A stretch of DNA of 64,000 nucleotides from Terrisporobacter vanillatitrophus (GTDB lineage Bacteria > Bacillota > Clostridia > Peptostreptococcales > Peptostreptococcaceae): contig NZ_CP154625.1 of NCBI RefSeq assembly GCF_051148895.1, positions 930,001-994,000 on the forward strand. The letters run 5' to 3'. The position numbers were made by a program, and so were the translations under genes. This document shows positions 27,766-35,822 of this stretch, piece by piece. The stretch's first letter is position 1, and each line of letters starts with the position of its first letter. The notes below the pieces were generated by a model. It was given only the letters and a program-made list of their open reading frames with translations. It had not been told where the DNA came from and searched no databases.

Positions 27766-28365
27766 ATGAAAGGAATTATAATTTCTGAATCTTTAGTAAT
27801 TAGAAAGGGTGTAGCCCAAATACTAGAAGAAGAGGATGTAGTAGAATCTTTAAACGAGGGGTATATGTGTAGAGATATTAAAAAAGGAAAATATGATTTA
27901 GTCATATTTGATTTAAATAAAAATACAAAAGAATACCTAAACTGCATAAAAGAAGTTAAACAAAATACTGATGCAAAAGTAATGATTTTAGATTTTTATG
28001 AAGATACAAGACTTTTCTCTAAATGTATGAAAATAGGTGTAGATAGCTATATATTAGCAAATATAGAAGGTGAAAGTATTAAATATGCTATCAATCTATT
28101 AGCCAAAGGTAAGAAATACTTTGACTCTGATTTAGTAGAAAACTATATGAGAAAAGACAATTTAAATGAAATAAAAGAACTTACTAAGAGAGAAAAAGAA
28201 ATACTTTTATGTATTTCAACAGGAAAAAGTAACCAGGAAATAGCTACAGATTTGTGTATAACAGAACATACAGTGAAAAAACATACAAGCAATATTTTCG
28301 AAAAATTAAACTTACGAGATAGAACACATGCAGCCCTTTATGTACATGAAATAGGAATCGTATAA
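27766..28365 (+). CDS. NarL/LuxR-type response regulator with atypical receiver
   Basis: 199 residues; ATG 27766 follows GGGGGG and is preferred over 27733. The receiver-like domain (1-115) keeps the aspartate in VIFDLN (49). However, the usual acidic pair near residue 8 is Ser-Glu (SES), and the switch lysine after YIL is alanine (98), so normal phosphotransfer is doubtful. A LuxR helix-turn-helix occupies about 135-195 (LTKREKEILLCIS, TVKKHTSNIFEKL). No histidine kinase lies nearby. It overlaps nothing and is followed after 2 bases by the phosphoesterase, so the two are co-transcribed. It may control the adjacent peptide cassette (inference). Confidence 0.82.
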   Translation: MKGIIISESLVIRKGVAQILEEEDVVESLNEGYMCRDIKKGKYDLVIFDLNKNTKEYLNCIKEVKQNTDAKVMILDFYEDTRLFSKCMKIGVDSYILANIEGESIKYAINLLAKGKKYFDSDLVENYMRKDNLNEIKELTKREKEILLCISTGKSNQEIATDLCITEHTVKKHTSNIFEKLNLRDRTHAALYVHEIGIV

Positions 28366-28367
28366 AT

Positions 28368-29210
28368 ATGAAAAGAAATATAAAGTATTTAATAATACTT
28401 TTATTTTTACTAACTATTATATGTATATACGAGGTTAACATATCTTATAATAACTTAACGACAACAAACTATTCAATTACAACAAATCAAATCAATAACA
28501 AGGTCAATTTAATCATAATATCAGATTTACACGATAATAAATTCAAAGGTAATAATGAGGAATTAGTAAAAATAATCAAATCTCAGTCACCAGATGCAGT
28601 TTTAGTCGTGGGAGATATGATAAATGATAATTCAATAAATAGTAATATTGTAATAAATTTTTTAAAACAGTTAGGTGAAATAGTTCCAGTATATTATTCC
28701 TTAGGAAATACAGAGGAAGACTATATAAAAGCTAGAACATCAGATTTAATAAAGGAGTTAGAAGATATAAATATTACAGTGTTAGATAATCAATACAAAG
28801 ATATAAAAATAAAAGATAGCAATATAAGAATTGGTGGTATGTATGAATATGCTTTTGGCCTGAGTCATGATAATAAGACTTATGATTTTCTAAGTGATTT
28901 TCAAGATACAGATAATTATAAGATTATGATGTCACACAGACCAGACAGTTTTATATTTGGAGATGCATCAAAGGTATGGGATATTGATTTAGTAGTAAGC
29001 GGACACAATCATGGTGGACAAGTTGTTCTGCCTTTTTTTGGAGGACTTTATGGTGGAGATCAAGGATGGTTTCCAGAGTATGACAAAGGACTTTTTGATT
29101 TGGATAAGATAAAGATTCTTATAACCAGTGGGTTAGGATCAGGTAAAGAAAAACTACCTAGATTTAATAATGTGCCTGAAGTGGTGAATTTACAGCTAAC
29201 TTCAAAGTAA
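28368..29210 (+). CDS. Membrane-anchored calcineurin-like metallophosphoesterase
   Basis: A 280-residue YkuE-like phosphoesterase with an N-terminal membrane anchor (about 6-24). It has DLH (53-55), GD (82-83) and GHNHGGQ near 218. The GNH[E/D] motif reads GNTE (113-116), lacking the usual catalytic histidine, so its activity or mechanism may be unusual. It probably acts outside the membrane on a phosphorylated lipid, nucleotide or peptide. Its place beside a peptide-kinase cassette is suggestive, but it is in a separate transcript with the LuxR-type regulator. Confidence 0.8.
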   Translation: MKRNIKYLIILLFLLTIICIYEVNISYNNLTTTNYSITTNQINNKVNLIIISDLHDNKFKGNNEELVKIIKSQSPDAVLVVGDMINDNSINSNIVINFLKQLGEIVPVYYSLGNTEEDYIKARTSDLIKELEDINITVLDNQYKDIKIKDSNIRIGGMYEYAFGLSHDNKTYDFLSDFQDTDNYKIMMSHRPDSFIFGDASKVWDIDLVVSGHNHGGQVVLPFFGGLYGGDQGWFPEYDKGLFDLDKIKILITSGLGSGKEKLPRFNNVPEVVNLQLTSK

Positions 29211-29244
29211 AAATAATGTATATTGTACAATAAGATTTAAAGCT

Positions 29245-30873
29245 ATGGCAAATACTAATGGAGGACTTATTATACTAGGAGTAGATGAGTTAAATCATGA
29301 GTTAGTTATAACAGGTGTTGAAAATGCAGATAAAATAATAAAAGACTTTTGGAGTATATTAAATGGAGAAAAAGTTAATAGAAATATTTTAAAAGATGAA
29401 GACTTAGAAATAATAGAAATTAACAATAAATCGGTTATAAAGATAAATATTCCAAGAGCTTACTATAAAGACAAGCCTATTTTTATAAATGGAAATCCTT
29501 ATAAAGGAACATTTAAAAGAAATTATGAGGGAGATTATAAGTGTAGTGAAGAAGAAATAAATGCTATGATAAGAGATGCCTCAGAACAAGGTGGAGATTC
29601 AAAAATACTAGAAGGCTATGATATTGATGATGTTGATATAAATACATTAAAAAGATATAGAAATAAGTTTGGAGTTGTAAATCCAGATCATATATGGAAT
29701 GAATTATCAGACAAAGAATTTCTAGTACAGTTAGGTTCTATTTCTAAAGATAGAAGAACTAAGATAGAAGGATTAACACTTGCAGGATTACTTATGTTTG
29801 GTAAAGGACTAAGTATTAGAGAAGCTTATCCTTATATAAACCTAGATTTCAGAGATCAAAGAAATATAAATGATGAAGTTAGATGGAATGATAGAGTAAC
29901 AATAGATGGAACATGGGAAAATAACTTATATAATTTTTACACAATGGTTATACCAAAGCTTACAGAGGGATTAAAAGTACCTTTTTATATGGAAAATTTA
30001 ACAAGAATAGATGATACTTTAGTACACAAAGCTCTGAGAGAAGCATTTGTAAATTGTATAATACATGGAGATTATAATATTCAAGGAACATTAAAAATTA
30101 TAAGACACAAGGATCATTATGAGTTTTCTAATGCTGGTAATTTAAAAATATCTAAAGAAGATATTTTCAGTGGTGGTAATTCAAAATCTAGAAATCCAAA
30201 GATACAATCAGCACTGAGAATGATAGGACTTGGCGAGAATATAGGTTCTGGATTTCCTACTATATTAAAAGCATGGAACCAGCAACATTGGAGAATACCT
30301 CAGCTTGAAGAAAATATCAAATTAAATACTGTTACATTAAATATGTGGATGGTATCACTTATACCGAAGGAATGTTTAGATGAATTGAGAAATATGTATG
30401 GTGAAAAATTTGATACTCTTGGAGAGTTAGAAGTATTAGCTGTAGTTACTGCATACTTAGAAGGATGCGTCACTAATTCAAGACTACAGACTATTTGTAA
30501 TAATCACCCAAATGACATAACTAAAGTACTATATAGCTTGGTAAAAAATAAATTCCTTAAAATTGAAGGATATGGTAGAGGAAGTGTTTATTACATAAGT
30601 AGCGAAAGTAACGAAAAAAGTGAATTTAAAGAAAATGAAATAGATTATTCAATAAAAATTACCGATGAAGAAAATAAGATAATAGAATTTATAAAGAGTA
30701 ATGGGTTTATTAACAGAAGTCTAAGTGAAGAAAAGTTAGGTTTTAAGAAAAATAAAAATTTAAACTTGTGTAATAGCTTAATAAGAAAAGGTGTTATTAA
30801 GAAAGTTGGAACATCTAATAAGATTAAGTATATGCTTGTACATGATGATAAAAAGGACGCGTCCTTAAAATAA
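29245..30873 (+). pseudogene. AlbA_2 / RecG-like ATPase-domain protein, 5' truncated
   Basis: 542 residues. The frame opens at ATG GCA AAT ACT, i.e. directly at the conserved AMANTNGG of the Schlafen AlbA_2 domain. The preceding ~35 residues of that domain (including the EFK segment) are missing, and no ribosome-binding site is visible. The rest is intact: AlbA_2 remainder, then a RecG-like HATPase_c_4 region (VHKALREAFVNCIIHGDY, GLGENIGSG), then winged-helix-like repeats. Upstream the frame runs back into the phosphoesterase gene, consistent with a deletion fusion. The stop codon sits in a 21-bp tandem repeat. Such proteins are usually transcription regulators on mobile DNA. Confidence 0.7.
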
Positions 30874-30903
30874 AGTGACGCGTCCTTAAAATAAAGTGAC
30901 GCG
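30856..30903. repeat. 21-bp tandem repeat, 2.3 copies
   Basis: The unit GACGCGTCCTTAAAATAAAG+T recurs at 30856 and 30877, with a partial third copy at 30898. Each unit contains the GGACGCGTCC-like palindromic core and encodes DASLK-stop, so the stop of the AlbA_2-like gene lies in the first copy. The G+C-rich core stands out from the AT-rich surroundings. Confidence 0.85.
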
Positions 30904-30964
30904 TTTAATATTAGCAAGATTTAATAATCCACCAGAAATAGTAAACCTACATATATCTAAATAG
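30904..30964 (+). pseudogene. Remnant 3' end of a second metallophosphoesterase gene
   Basis: From 30911 the frame reads LARFNNPPEIVNLHISK and a stop (30962-30964). This matches the C-terminus of the phosphoesterase at 28368, which ends PRFNNVPEVVNLQLTSK. Only the last 17-20 codons survive. It shows that the AlbA_2-like gene is flanked on both sides by phosphoesterase 3' ends, the trace of a tandem duplication or insertion followed by deletion. Confidence 0.75.
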
Positions 30965-31007
30965 TAAATGATGCTATATAGATGTACATAAAATGGAATA
31001 TAAAAAT
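30964..31007. repeat. 44-nt dispersed repeat, copy 1
   Basis: Identical over 44 bases to 63679-63722, 32.7 kb away in the same orientation. It begins GTAAATGATGCTATATAG. Copy 1 starts on the last base of the phosphoesterase remnant; copy 2 lies just upstream of the partial gene at the right edge of the window. Confidence 0.85.
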
Positions 31008-31071
31008 GTACAAAATTATGCAAATTTCTGCTATCCTTATCCGTAACTTTAGGAGCATAATAATAAATGAA

Positions 31072-31106
31072 AATAGAGTCTACACGAAGTAGGCTCTATT
31101 TTTTAT
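31072..31106 (+). terminator. Terminator-like hairpin
   Basis: AATAGAGTCTAC and GTAGGCTCTATT pair over 12 bp (one G-T) around ACGAA and are followed by TTTTTA. It may be the terminator of a gene now lost from this island. Confidence 0.75.
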
Positions 31107-31131
31107 ACTTAAAACCTATCTTACAAAGGTG

Positions 31132-31223
31132 GTAACAAAAATGTGCACCCCTTTGGCCCAAGTCTAAATATAATTTCAGAAATTATTTTCTACAAATAAT
31201 CCACAAAAATAAACTACTATAAT
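31132..31223. repeat. Island left-end repeat (copy 1)
   Basis: The stretch from GTAACAAAAATGT to AAACTACTATAAT recurs with roughly 80% identity by eye at 35621-35712. In both copies CTAAATATAATTTC and AAATAAACTACTATAA are preserved. Confidence 0.7.
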
Positions 31224-31274
31224 AGCAATAAAATAAACTTCAAAGAAAAAATTATTAAAAATTGGAGGTAAAAA

Positions 31275-32069
31275 ATGGAAAATCAATTAATACCCTACAT
31301 GGTTAATGAAAGTGGAGAAGTAATAGTAAGTGGAAGAGAACTACACGACTTTCTTCAAATTAAAACGCCTTTTAAAATATGGATCCCAAGAATGATAGAA
31401 TATGGATTTGAGGAAAATGAAGACTACGAAATAGTAATACAAAAATACCAAACATCAGGAGGAATGCAAGATTTCAAGGACTATATGTTAAAGGCAGATA
31501 TGGCAAAAGAAATTTGCATGTTTCAAAGAAGTGATAGGGGAAGACAGGCAAGGTTATATTTTATAAATCTTGAGAAAAAGTTCAACTCACCAGAAGCTAT
31601 TTTAGATAGACTAAAACAACTATTAGGCAGTAACATACCATACACACAATCCACAACTGAACAAAACTCAGATGATGAAATCATACATTCTTCACAAGTT
31701 GTGTCACAAGTCATACCAAGTAATCCTAATATTACTAATCAACTAGTACCTAGCTATATGGCAGATAATTATAACAGTGAAAATTTTAGTGATTTACTTA
31801 CTAATTTTAGAGATACAGCAAAGATGTTTGGTATGAAGGAAAACATGCTAATAAGTTGGCTGATTTTGAGAAACTTTTGTTACAGAGACAACTATAACAG
31901 CATTAGACCTTACTCACAATATATGGAATATTTTAATTTAAGACCATTTAAATCACCAGCAGGACACAGTGGGATTCAGGCTTTGATAAATTCAAGGGGA
32001 AGAGATTATTTTACAAACTTGCTGATGAATGAGAATCTTATGAAAGTAGAATATATTGATGTTTTGTAA
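31275..32069 (+). CDS. AntA/AntB-type phage antirepressor
   Basis: 264 residues. The N-terminal domain (about 1-105) matches AntA/AntB antirepressors: VSGRELHDFLQIKTPFKIW, YGFEENEDY, and DYMLKADMAKEICM, ending in a GRQARLYFINLE helix. The C-terminal part (160-264) is a separate folded region, possibly for DNA or repressor binding. GGAGG precedes the ATG. The family relieves prophage repression, so it marks phage-like or satellite DNA. It is followed by a Mor-like activator and a primase. Confidence 0.85.
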   Translation: MENQLIPYMVNESGEVIVSGRELHDFLQIKTPFKIWIPRMIEYGFEENEDYEIVIQKYQTSGGMQDFKDYMLKADMAKEICMFQRSDRGRQARLYFINLEKKFNSPEAILDRLKQLLGSNIPYTQSTTEQNSDDEIIHSSQVVSQVIPSNPNITNQLVPSYMADNYNSENFSDLLTNFRDTAKMFGMKENMLISWLILRNFCYRDNYNSIRPYSQYMEYFNLRPFKSPAGHSGIQALINSRGRDYFTNLLMNENLMKVEYIDVL

Positions 32070-32114
32070 AATAAATGTACAAATATGTATACAATAGAAA
32101 TTTATATAAAATTG

Positions 32115-32164
32115 TTGTCAACAAAACGTGAGTTCGCTACAATGTAAATATAAAACGTGCGTTC
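32115..32164 (+). promoter_or_regulatory. Strong promoter with two operator-like repeats
   Basis: TTGTCA (32115-32120), a 17-base spacer and TACAAT (32138-32143) form a near-consensus sigma-A promoter for the Mor-like gene. AAAACGTGAGTTC (32123-32135) lies inside the spacer and AAAACGTGCGTTC (32152-32164) just after the start region. The two copies are 29 bases apart and differ at one base, as expected for repressor sites. Confidence 0.65.
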
Positions 32165-32209
32165 TATAAAGTAAAGAAGTAAACTTAAAAAAGAAAAGAG
32201 GGGTAAAGG

Positions 32210-32473
32210 ATGAATATTTTAATGGAAGACATTCCTTATGAGCTACACGCCTTGGCAGAAATAGTAGGAATGAAAAATTTTGAAGAAATATCAAAACTTT
32301 ATGGTGGTACAACAGTATATATTCCAGTTCACAGAAAAGTAATTTTGGGGGAGAGAAACAGAGAAATTGTAAGACAATACAATGGGAAAAATGTGGACAA
32401 ACTTAGAATAAAATACGGTATTACAAGTCAACAAATAAGAAAAATTTTAACAGACAACGGAGTTTCAAATTAA
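32210..32473 (+). CDS. Mor/C-like transcription activator family protein
   Basis: 87 residues, the usual size of the Mor family (Mu middle operon regulator-like). Its central YGGTTVYIP strand precedes a C-terminal helix-turn-helix (NVDKLRIKYGITSQQIRKIL). GAGGGGTAAAGG precedes the ATG. It probably activates the downstream primase gene. A scar resembling its last codons and 3' flank is found at 35709-35776. Confidence 0.82.
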   Translation: MNILMEDIPYELHALAEIVGMKNFEEISKLYGGTTVYIPVHRKVILGERNREIVRQYNGKNVDKLRIKYGITSQQIRKILTDNGVSN

Positions 32474-32551
32474 TGGATGAACTTATTCCCATACAAATGG
32501 TAGAGTACATAAATTAAAAAATCTAAAAGTTATAAATATTTTTATCATAAG

Positions 32552-32591
32552 GCTCAAACTTTACTTTAAATTATAAAAGTAAGGTTTGAGC
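32552..32591 (+). promoter_or_regulatory. 16-bp hairpin upstream of primase gene
   Basis: GCTCAAACTTTACTTT (32552-32567) pairs with 32576-32591 with one G-T wobble around an 8-nt AT loop. No T run follows; the primase start is 45 bases downstream. It may be an attenuator, a Mor-type binding site or an mRNA stability element. Confidence 0.45.
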
Positions 32592-32636
32592 AAGTTCGTT
32601 GACTGAAATATTTATTGTAAGAGGGGAGTAAAAGTT

Positions 32637-34298
32637 TTGAGTTTTAATAGTAAAAAATACGTTGATGATATAAGAAGTTTGAATGAATTAGTAACTGTAA
32701 TAAATTATTATTATCCTAACCAACTAAAAAACAAAAAAATGATATGCCCCTTTCATAATGACAAAAATCCTAGTTTCTATGTAAAAGAGAATAGCTCTGG
32801 TGGCAGCTTTTACAAGTGTTTTGGATGTGGTGAAAGTGGGGATATAATTACTTTTATTAGGAAAAGTGAAAATCTTAATTTTATACCAGCCTTGAAGAGG
32901 GCTTACGAGATTTTGGGAAAGAACTTGCAGTTGCCTACAAATACAAGATCATCAAAGTATAATAAGCAAGAAAATAAAAATAATGCAGCATTTTATAGAG
33001 CAAAAAACATAACCAATAATAAAGAGGCAACTATTAATTACTATAATTATAAAATCAAAGAAGCAAGATCAAAAGGTCTTGATTATTTGGCAGCGGATTA
33101 TGAAAATATGAAGTTTAAAGAAGAAAGTACAAATTACGAAATAGATTTTCCCTTTATGGACAAGGAGAACAATTTGCTAAAAGTATGGGAAAACTTAGCA
33201 TGTTTACTTGCAGCAAACAAAATAGAAGTTTACTACAATGAAATTTCTAAAACTATAGAAGTTGATGGACTTTTTAGTAGTAATTTAAATGATTGTATTA
33301 TAGATATACATTCACTTTGTTACAAATATGGATTTAAATTAACTTCAAAACAAATAGTAGAGTTTATTACAAAAATAGGGATGGAAAATTATCAAAATCC
33401 AGTTAGAAAGTATCTGGAGGATTGTGAAAAAATATATGACAATAAAAATAATAATATTCAAAAATTATGTGATTGTTTAATAACGAAGAAAAACTTTAAC
33501 CAAAAGCTAAAAAGAATATTAATTATTAAGTGGTTAATTAATACAGCTAGGATTGTATATAATAATGAAGGAAATATGAACGTGGAAGGCGTCCTAACCT
33601 TGCAGGGAAGCCAAGGACTGGGCAAAACTAGGTTTATTAAAAAAATAATACCACTATATATAAAAACGGGATTAGATTTGGATCCCAGTGACAAGGATAA
33701 AATAAATCAGTGTATAAAATACTGGGTATGTGAATTGGGTGAACTAGACTCCACCCTGAAAAAGGATTTGGCAAAATTAAAAGCTTTTTTAACAGAGCAA
33801 GAAGATGAATTTAGAAGGCCTTATGCAGCCTTTCCATCAAAATACCCTAGGATGACATCTTTTTATGCAACAGTTAACCAAGGGGATTTTTTAAAAGATG
33901 AAACAGGAAATAGAAGGTATTGGGTTATACCAGTGGAGAAAATAGATTTTGAAAAGTTGGAAGAGATTGATGTAAATCAATTGTGGGGACAAGTAATGCA
34001 TCTGCTTTGCAGCAACAAATATGCTCACTATTTAACCAGTGATGAGATGGAAATGTTAAATGAGAGTAATGATGAGTTTACACCAATGAATCATGTGCAA
34101 GTCATGGTGGAAGATGGATTTAATTGGAAGAGTCCAAGAGAAGATTGGGCATGGATAAGTTCTAGTGAAATTGCCAGATATTTTAATTTGAAAAGTACAA
34201 AAGGATTGAAAAGTGTTATGGAGTTTTATGGTGCGAACTTTACCAAAAGAGGTGGAATAAGGGGTTATATATGTCCAAAATTAATAAGGATTTACTAA
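32637..34298 (+). CDS. CHC2 zinc-finger primase / VapE-type helicase protein
   Basis: 553 residues from a TTG with GAGGGGAG upstream; no earlier usable start. Residues 30-75 form a CHC2 zinc finger (CPFH at 37-40, CFGC at 61-64) as in DnaG-type primases. The C-terminal half is a virulence-associated-E (VapE) domain with Walker A GSQGLGKT (324-331), a CELGELDS acidic block, and TGNRRYWVIPV. Such proteins initiate replication of satellites, plasmids and prophages. It is the strongest evidence that this segment is, or was, a self-replicating mobile element. No integrase is present in the window. Confidence 0.87.
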   Translation: MSFNSKKYVDDIRSLNELVTVINYYYPNQLKNKKMICPFHNDKNPSFYVKENSSGGSFYKCFGCGESGDIITFIRKSENLNFIPALKRAYEILGKNLQLPTNTRSSKYNKQENKNNAAFYRAKNITNNKEATINYYNYKIKEARSKGLDYLAADYENMKFKEESTNYEIDFPFMDKENNLLKVWENLACLLAANKIEVYYNEISKTIEVDGLFSSNLNDCIIDIHSLCYKYGFKLTSKQIVEFITKIGMENYQNPVRKYLEDCEKIYDNKNNNIQKLCDCLITKKNFNQKLKRILIIKWLINTARIVYNNEGNMNVEGVLTLQGSQGLGKTRFIKKIIPLYIKTGLDLDPSDKDKINQCIKYWVCELGELDSTLKKDLAKLKAFLTEQEDEFRRPYAAFPSKYPRMTSFYATVNQGDFLKDETGNRRYWVIPVEKIDFEKLEEIDVNQLWGQVMHLLCSNKYAHYLTSDEMEMLNESNDEFTPMNHVQVMVEDGFNWKSPREDWAWISSSEIARYFNLKSTKGLKSVMEFYGANFTKRGGIRGYICPKLIRIY

Positions 34299-34316
34299 TT
34301 TTATATTTGATAAATT

Positions 34317-34352
34317 AAAAGGACGCTAAAATCTGAGTTTTAGCGTCCTTTT
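34317..34352. terminator. Bidirectional terminator after primase gene
   Basis: AAAAGGACGCTAAAA (34317-34331) and its exact complement (34338-34352) form a 15-bp stem with a 6-nt loop, giving T-rich tails on both strands. Confidence 0.9.
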
Positions 34353-34701
34353 AATGTCCTTTTATATGTTTTAGTGTACTTTTTTCTTATGTAAGAGTTC
34401 TTAGACTTATTAAATATTATTTTTTAGCATAAAAATTGGTCACTAAAATAAAAAGGACGGCAAGAAAAATTTTGGCGACTACCCTATAATAAAGCAATAC
34501 CAAGGAAAAGGCTCCTAGGACACCAAAAACTATAATAAAAAGATTTTATTATCAGTAAATAATTATGTACAAAAAATAATAGCCTTCGTTTTTTAGTTAT
34601 AATAAATAAAAAGAAGTAAAGCTTCTAAAATAAAATAAAATAGGATATAATTTTTATAAGAGAATAATAAGACACAAGAGATTAATATTTGAGGTGAACG
34701 G
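34353..34701. other. Intergenic region, decayed island DNA
   Basis: About 350 bases with no convincing ORF. It contains repeated GTCCTTTT and AAAAAGGACGG fragments that echo the neighbouring terminator, and GGATATAATTTT near 34642 that could be the -10 region of the following gene. Nothing else is recognised. Confidence 0.5.
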
Positions 34702-35526
34702 ATGAAAAAGCCAAATTATGAAGATTTTATAATGAAAAGAGCAATGGACATATTTGCTGAAGAAGGTCTTAAATTTTTTGGAATAAATAAAAAAGTAAAA
34801 GATAACGGACCAACAGAATTAGTTGTTTTAGATAGTAAGAATATGTATATGGATTATACATTTCTGATGGAAGATGATACATATATACACTTTGAGTTTC
34901 AAACTACTAATAAGGGTATAGAAGATTTAATGAGATTTAGGACTTACGAGTCTCTACTTAATCATCAAACTAAAAAAGAAGTAATAACGTATGTTGTTTA
35001 TTCAGGTGATATCAAAAGCCCAGTTAGTGAATATAATTGTGGTATAAACACTTATAAAGTAAATGCTATATCTATGGTCAATGAGGATGGAGACAAAGTA
35101 TTTGATGAAATAATAGAAAAGTTGTCAAAAGGAAATGATATAGATAAGCAAGATATAATAAAGCTTACATTTACACCGGTTATGGGTGGAAAAATGGATA
35201 AAGGTGAAAAGATATTAAAGGCCATAAAGTTAAGTAAAGAAATAACAAGTCCATATAAAAGAGATATGGAATCTATTTTATATGCTTTTGCGAATAAATT
35301 TTTAAGTGGTAAAGATTTAGAAAAAGTAAAGGAGGAGTTAAGAGTGACTGAATTAGGAAAGGGTTTAATAGAAGAAGGATTGCAAAAAGGTATAAATAAA
35401 GGTAAGAAAGAAAAAGCTATAGAGATAGCAAAGAAGGCTATATTAAAAGGAATGGATAATGAAACTATAAAAGAACTTACTGACTTAACAATAGAAGAAA
35501 TTGAAGCAATAAGACACGTTATATAA
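34702..35526 (+). CDS. Rpn / PD-(D/E)XK nuclease-family transposase-like protein
   Basis: 274 residues. The N-terminal 150 residues carry the Rpn-type PD-(D/E)XK core: DYTFLMEDDTYIHFEFQTT supplies the metal-binding Asp and E-x-Q, followed by MRFRTYESLL. The C-terminal 90 residues are a charged helical region rich in Lys and Glu (LQKGINKGKKEKAIEIAKK), which is usual in this family and may vary. These proteins promote DNA recombination or act in defence. The start follows GAGGTGAACGG. A perfect hairpin follows the stop. Confidence 0.83.
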   Translation: MKKPNYEDFIMKRAMDIFAEEGLKFFGINKKVKDNGPTELVVLDSKNMYMDYTFLMEDDTYIHFEFQTTNKGIEDLMRFRTYESLLNHQTKKEVITYVVYSGDIKSPVSEYNCGINTYKVNAISMVNEDGDKVFDEIIEKLSKGNDIDKQDIIKLTFTPVMGGKMDKGEKILKAIKLSKEITSPYKRDMESILYAFANKFLSGKDLEKVKEELRVTELGKGLIEEGLQKGINKGKKEKAIEIAKKAILKGMDNETIKELTDLTIEEIEAIRHVI

Positions 35527-35539
35527 TTGATGTTTAACA

Positions 35540-35584
35540 ATACTCCTGATAGCAATAAGTTTCTCTTATTGCTATCAGGAGTAT
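35540..35584. repeat. Perfect 20-bp inverted repeat after Rpn-like gene
   Basis: ATACTCCTGATAGCAATAAG (35540-35559) and its exact complement (35565-35584) flank a 5-nt loop. There is no T tail (it continues TCCCAAAA), so it is an unusually strong hairpin that is not a textbook terminator. It may be an element end or an mRNA 3' stabiliser. Confidence 0.7.
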
Positions 35585-35620
35585 TCCCAAAAGCCACATA
35601 TTATCAATAATCCAAGGGGG

Positions 35621-35776
35621 TTAACAAAAATGTTATCCCCCTGTGGTAAGCCTAAATATAATTTCCTAAATTATTTTTTATAAATAATCTTAAAAAATAA
35701 ACTACTATAAATAAGAAAAATTTTAATGGATAATGGAGTTCTAAATTAATAGATGAACTTATTCTTATACAAATAA
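35621..35776. repeat. Internally deleted copy of the antirepressor-Mor module
   Basis: 35621-35712 resembles 31132-31223 (left flank of the antirepressor gene). 35709-35776 resembles 32433-32500 (last codons and 3' flank of the Mor-like gene). The two halves join at AAATAAGAAAAATTTT, which is also present at 32433. About 1.2 kb containing both genes is missing. This is a scar left by a second copy of the module. Confidence 0.7.
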
Positions 35777-35815
35777 AAAGACAGAGCAATTCTTTTATAG
35801 ATAGCGCTGTCTTTT
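35776..35815 (-). terminator. Terminator of the hepT gene (possibly bidirectional)
   Basis: AAAAGACAG (35776-35784) pairs with CTGTCTTTT (35807-35815) around a long loop, with T runs on both strands, immediately 3' of the minus-strand hepT gene. Confidence 0.7.
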
Positions 35816-35822
35816 TTAATAT

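Larger units (their letters stand above)
31008..31274. other. Gene-free left part of the mobile island
   Basis: With the 44-nt repeat this is a 310-base stretch without a gene. It holds a terminator-like hairpin (31072-31106) and, from 31132, an AT-rich sequence of about 92 bases repeated imperfectly at 35621. The antirepressor ribosome-binding site TTGGAGG is at the right end. Confidence 0.6.

Noticed and set aside
35052..35597. 181-codon minus-strand open frame
   Set aside because: It lies opposite the Rpn-like nuclease gene, has no ribosome-binding site and a low-complexity hydrophobic translation; it is a shadow of the real gene.
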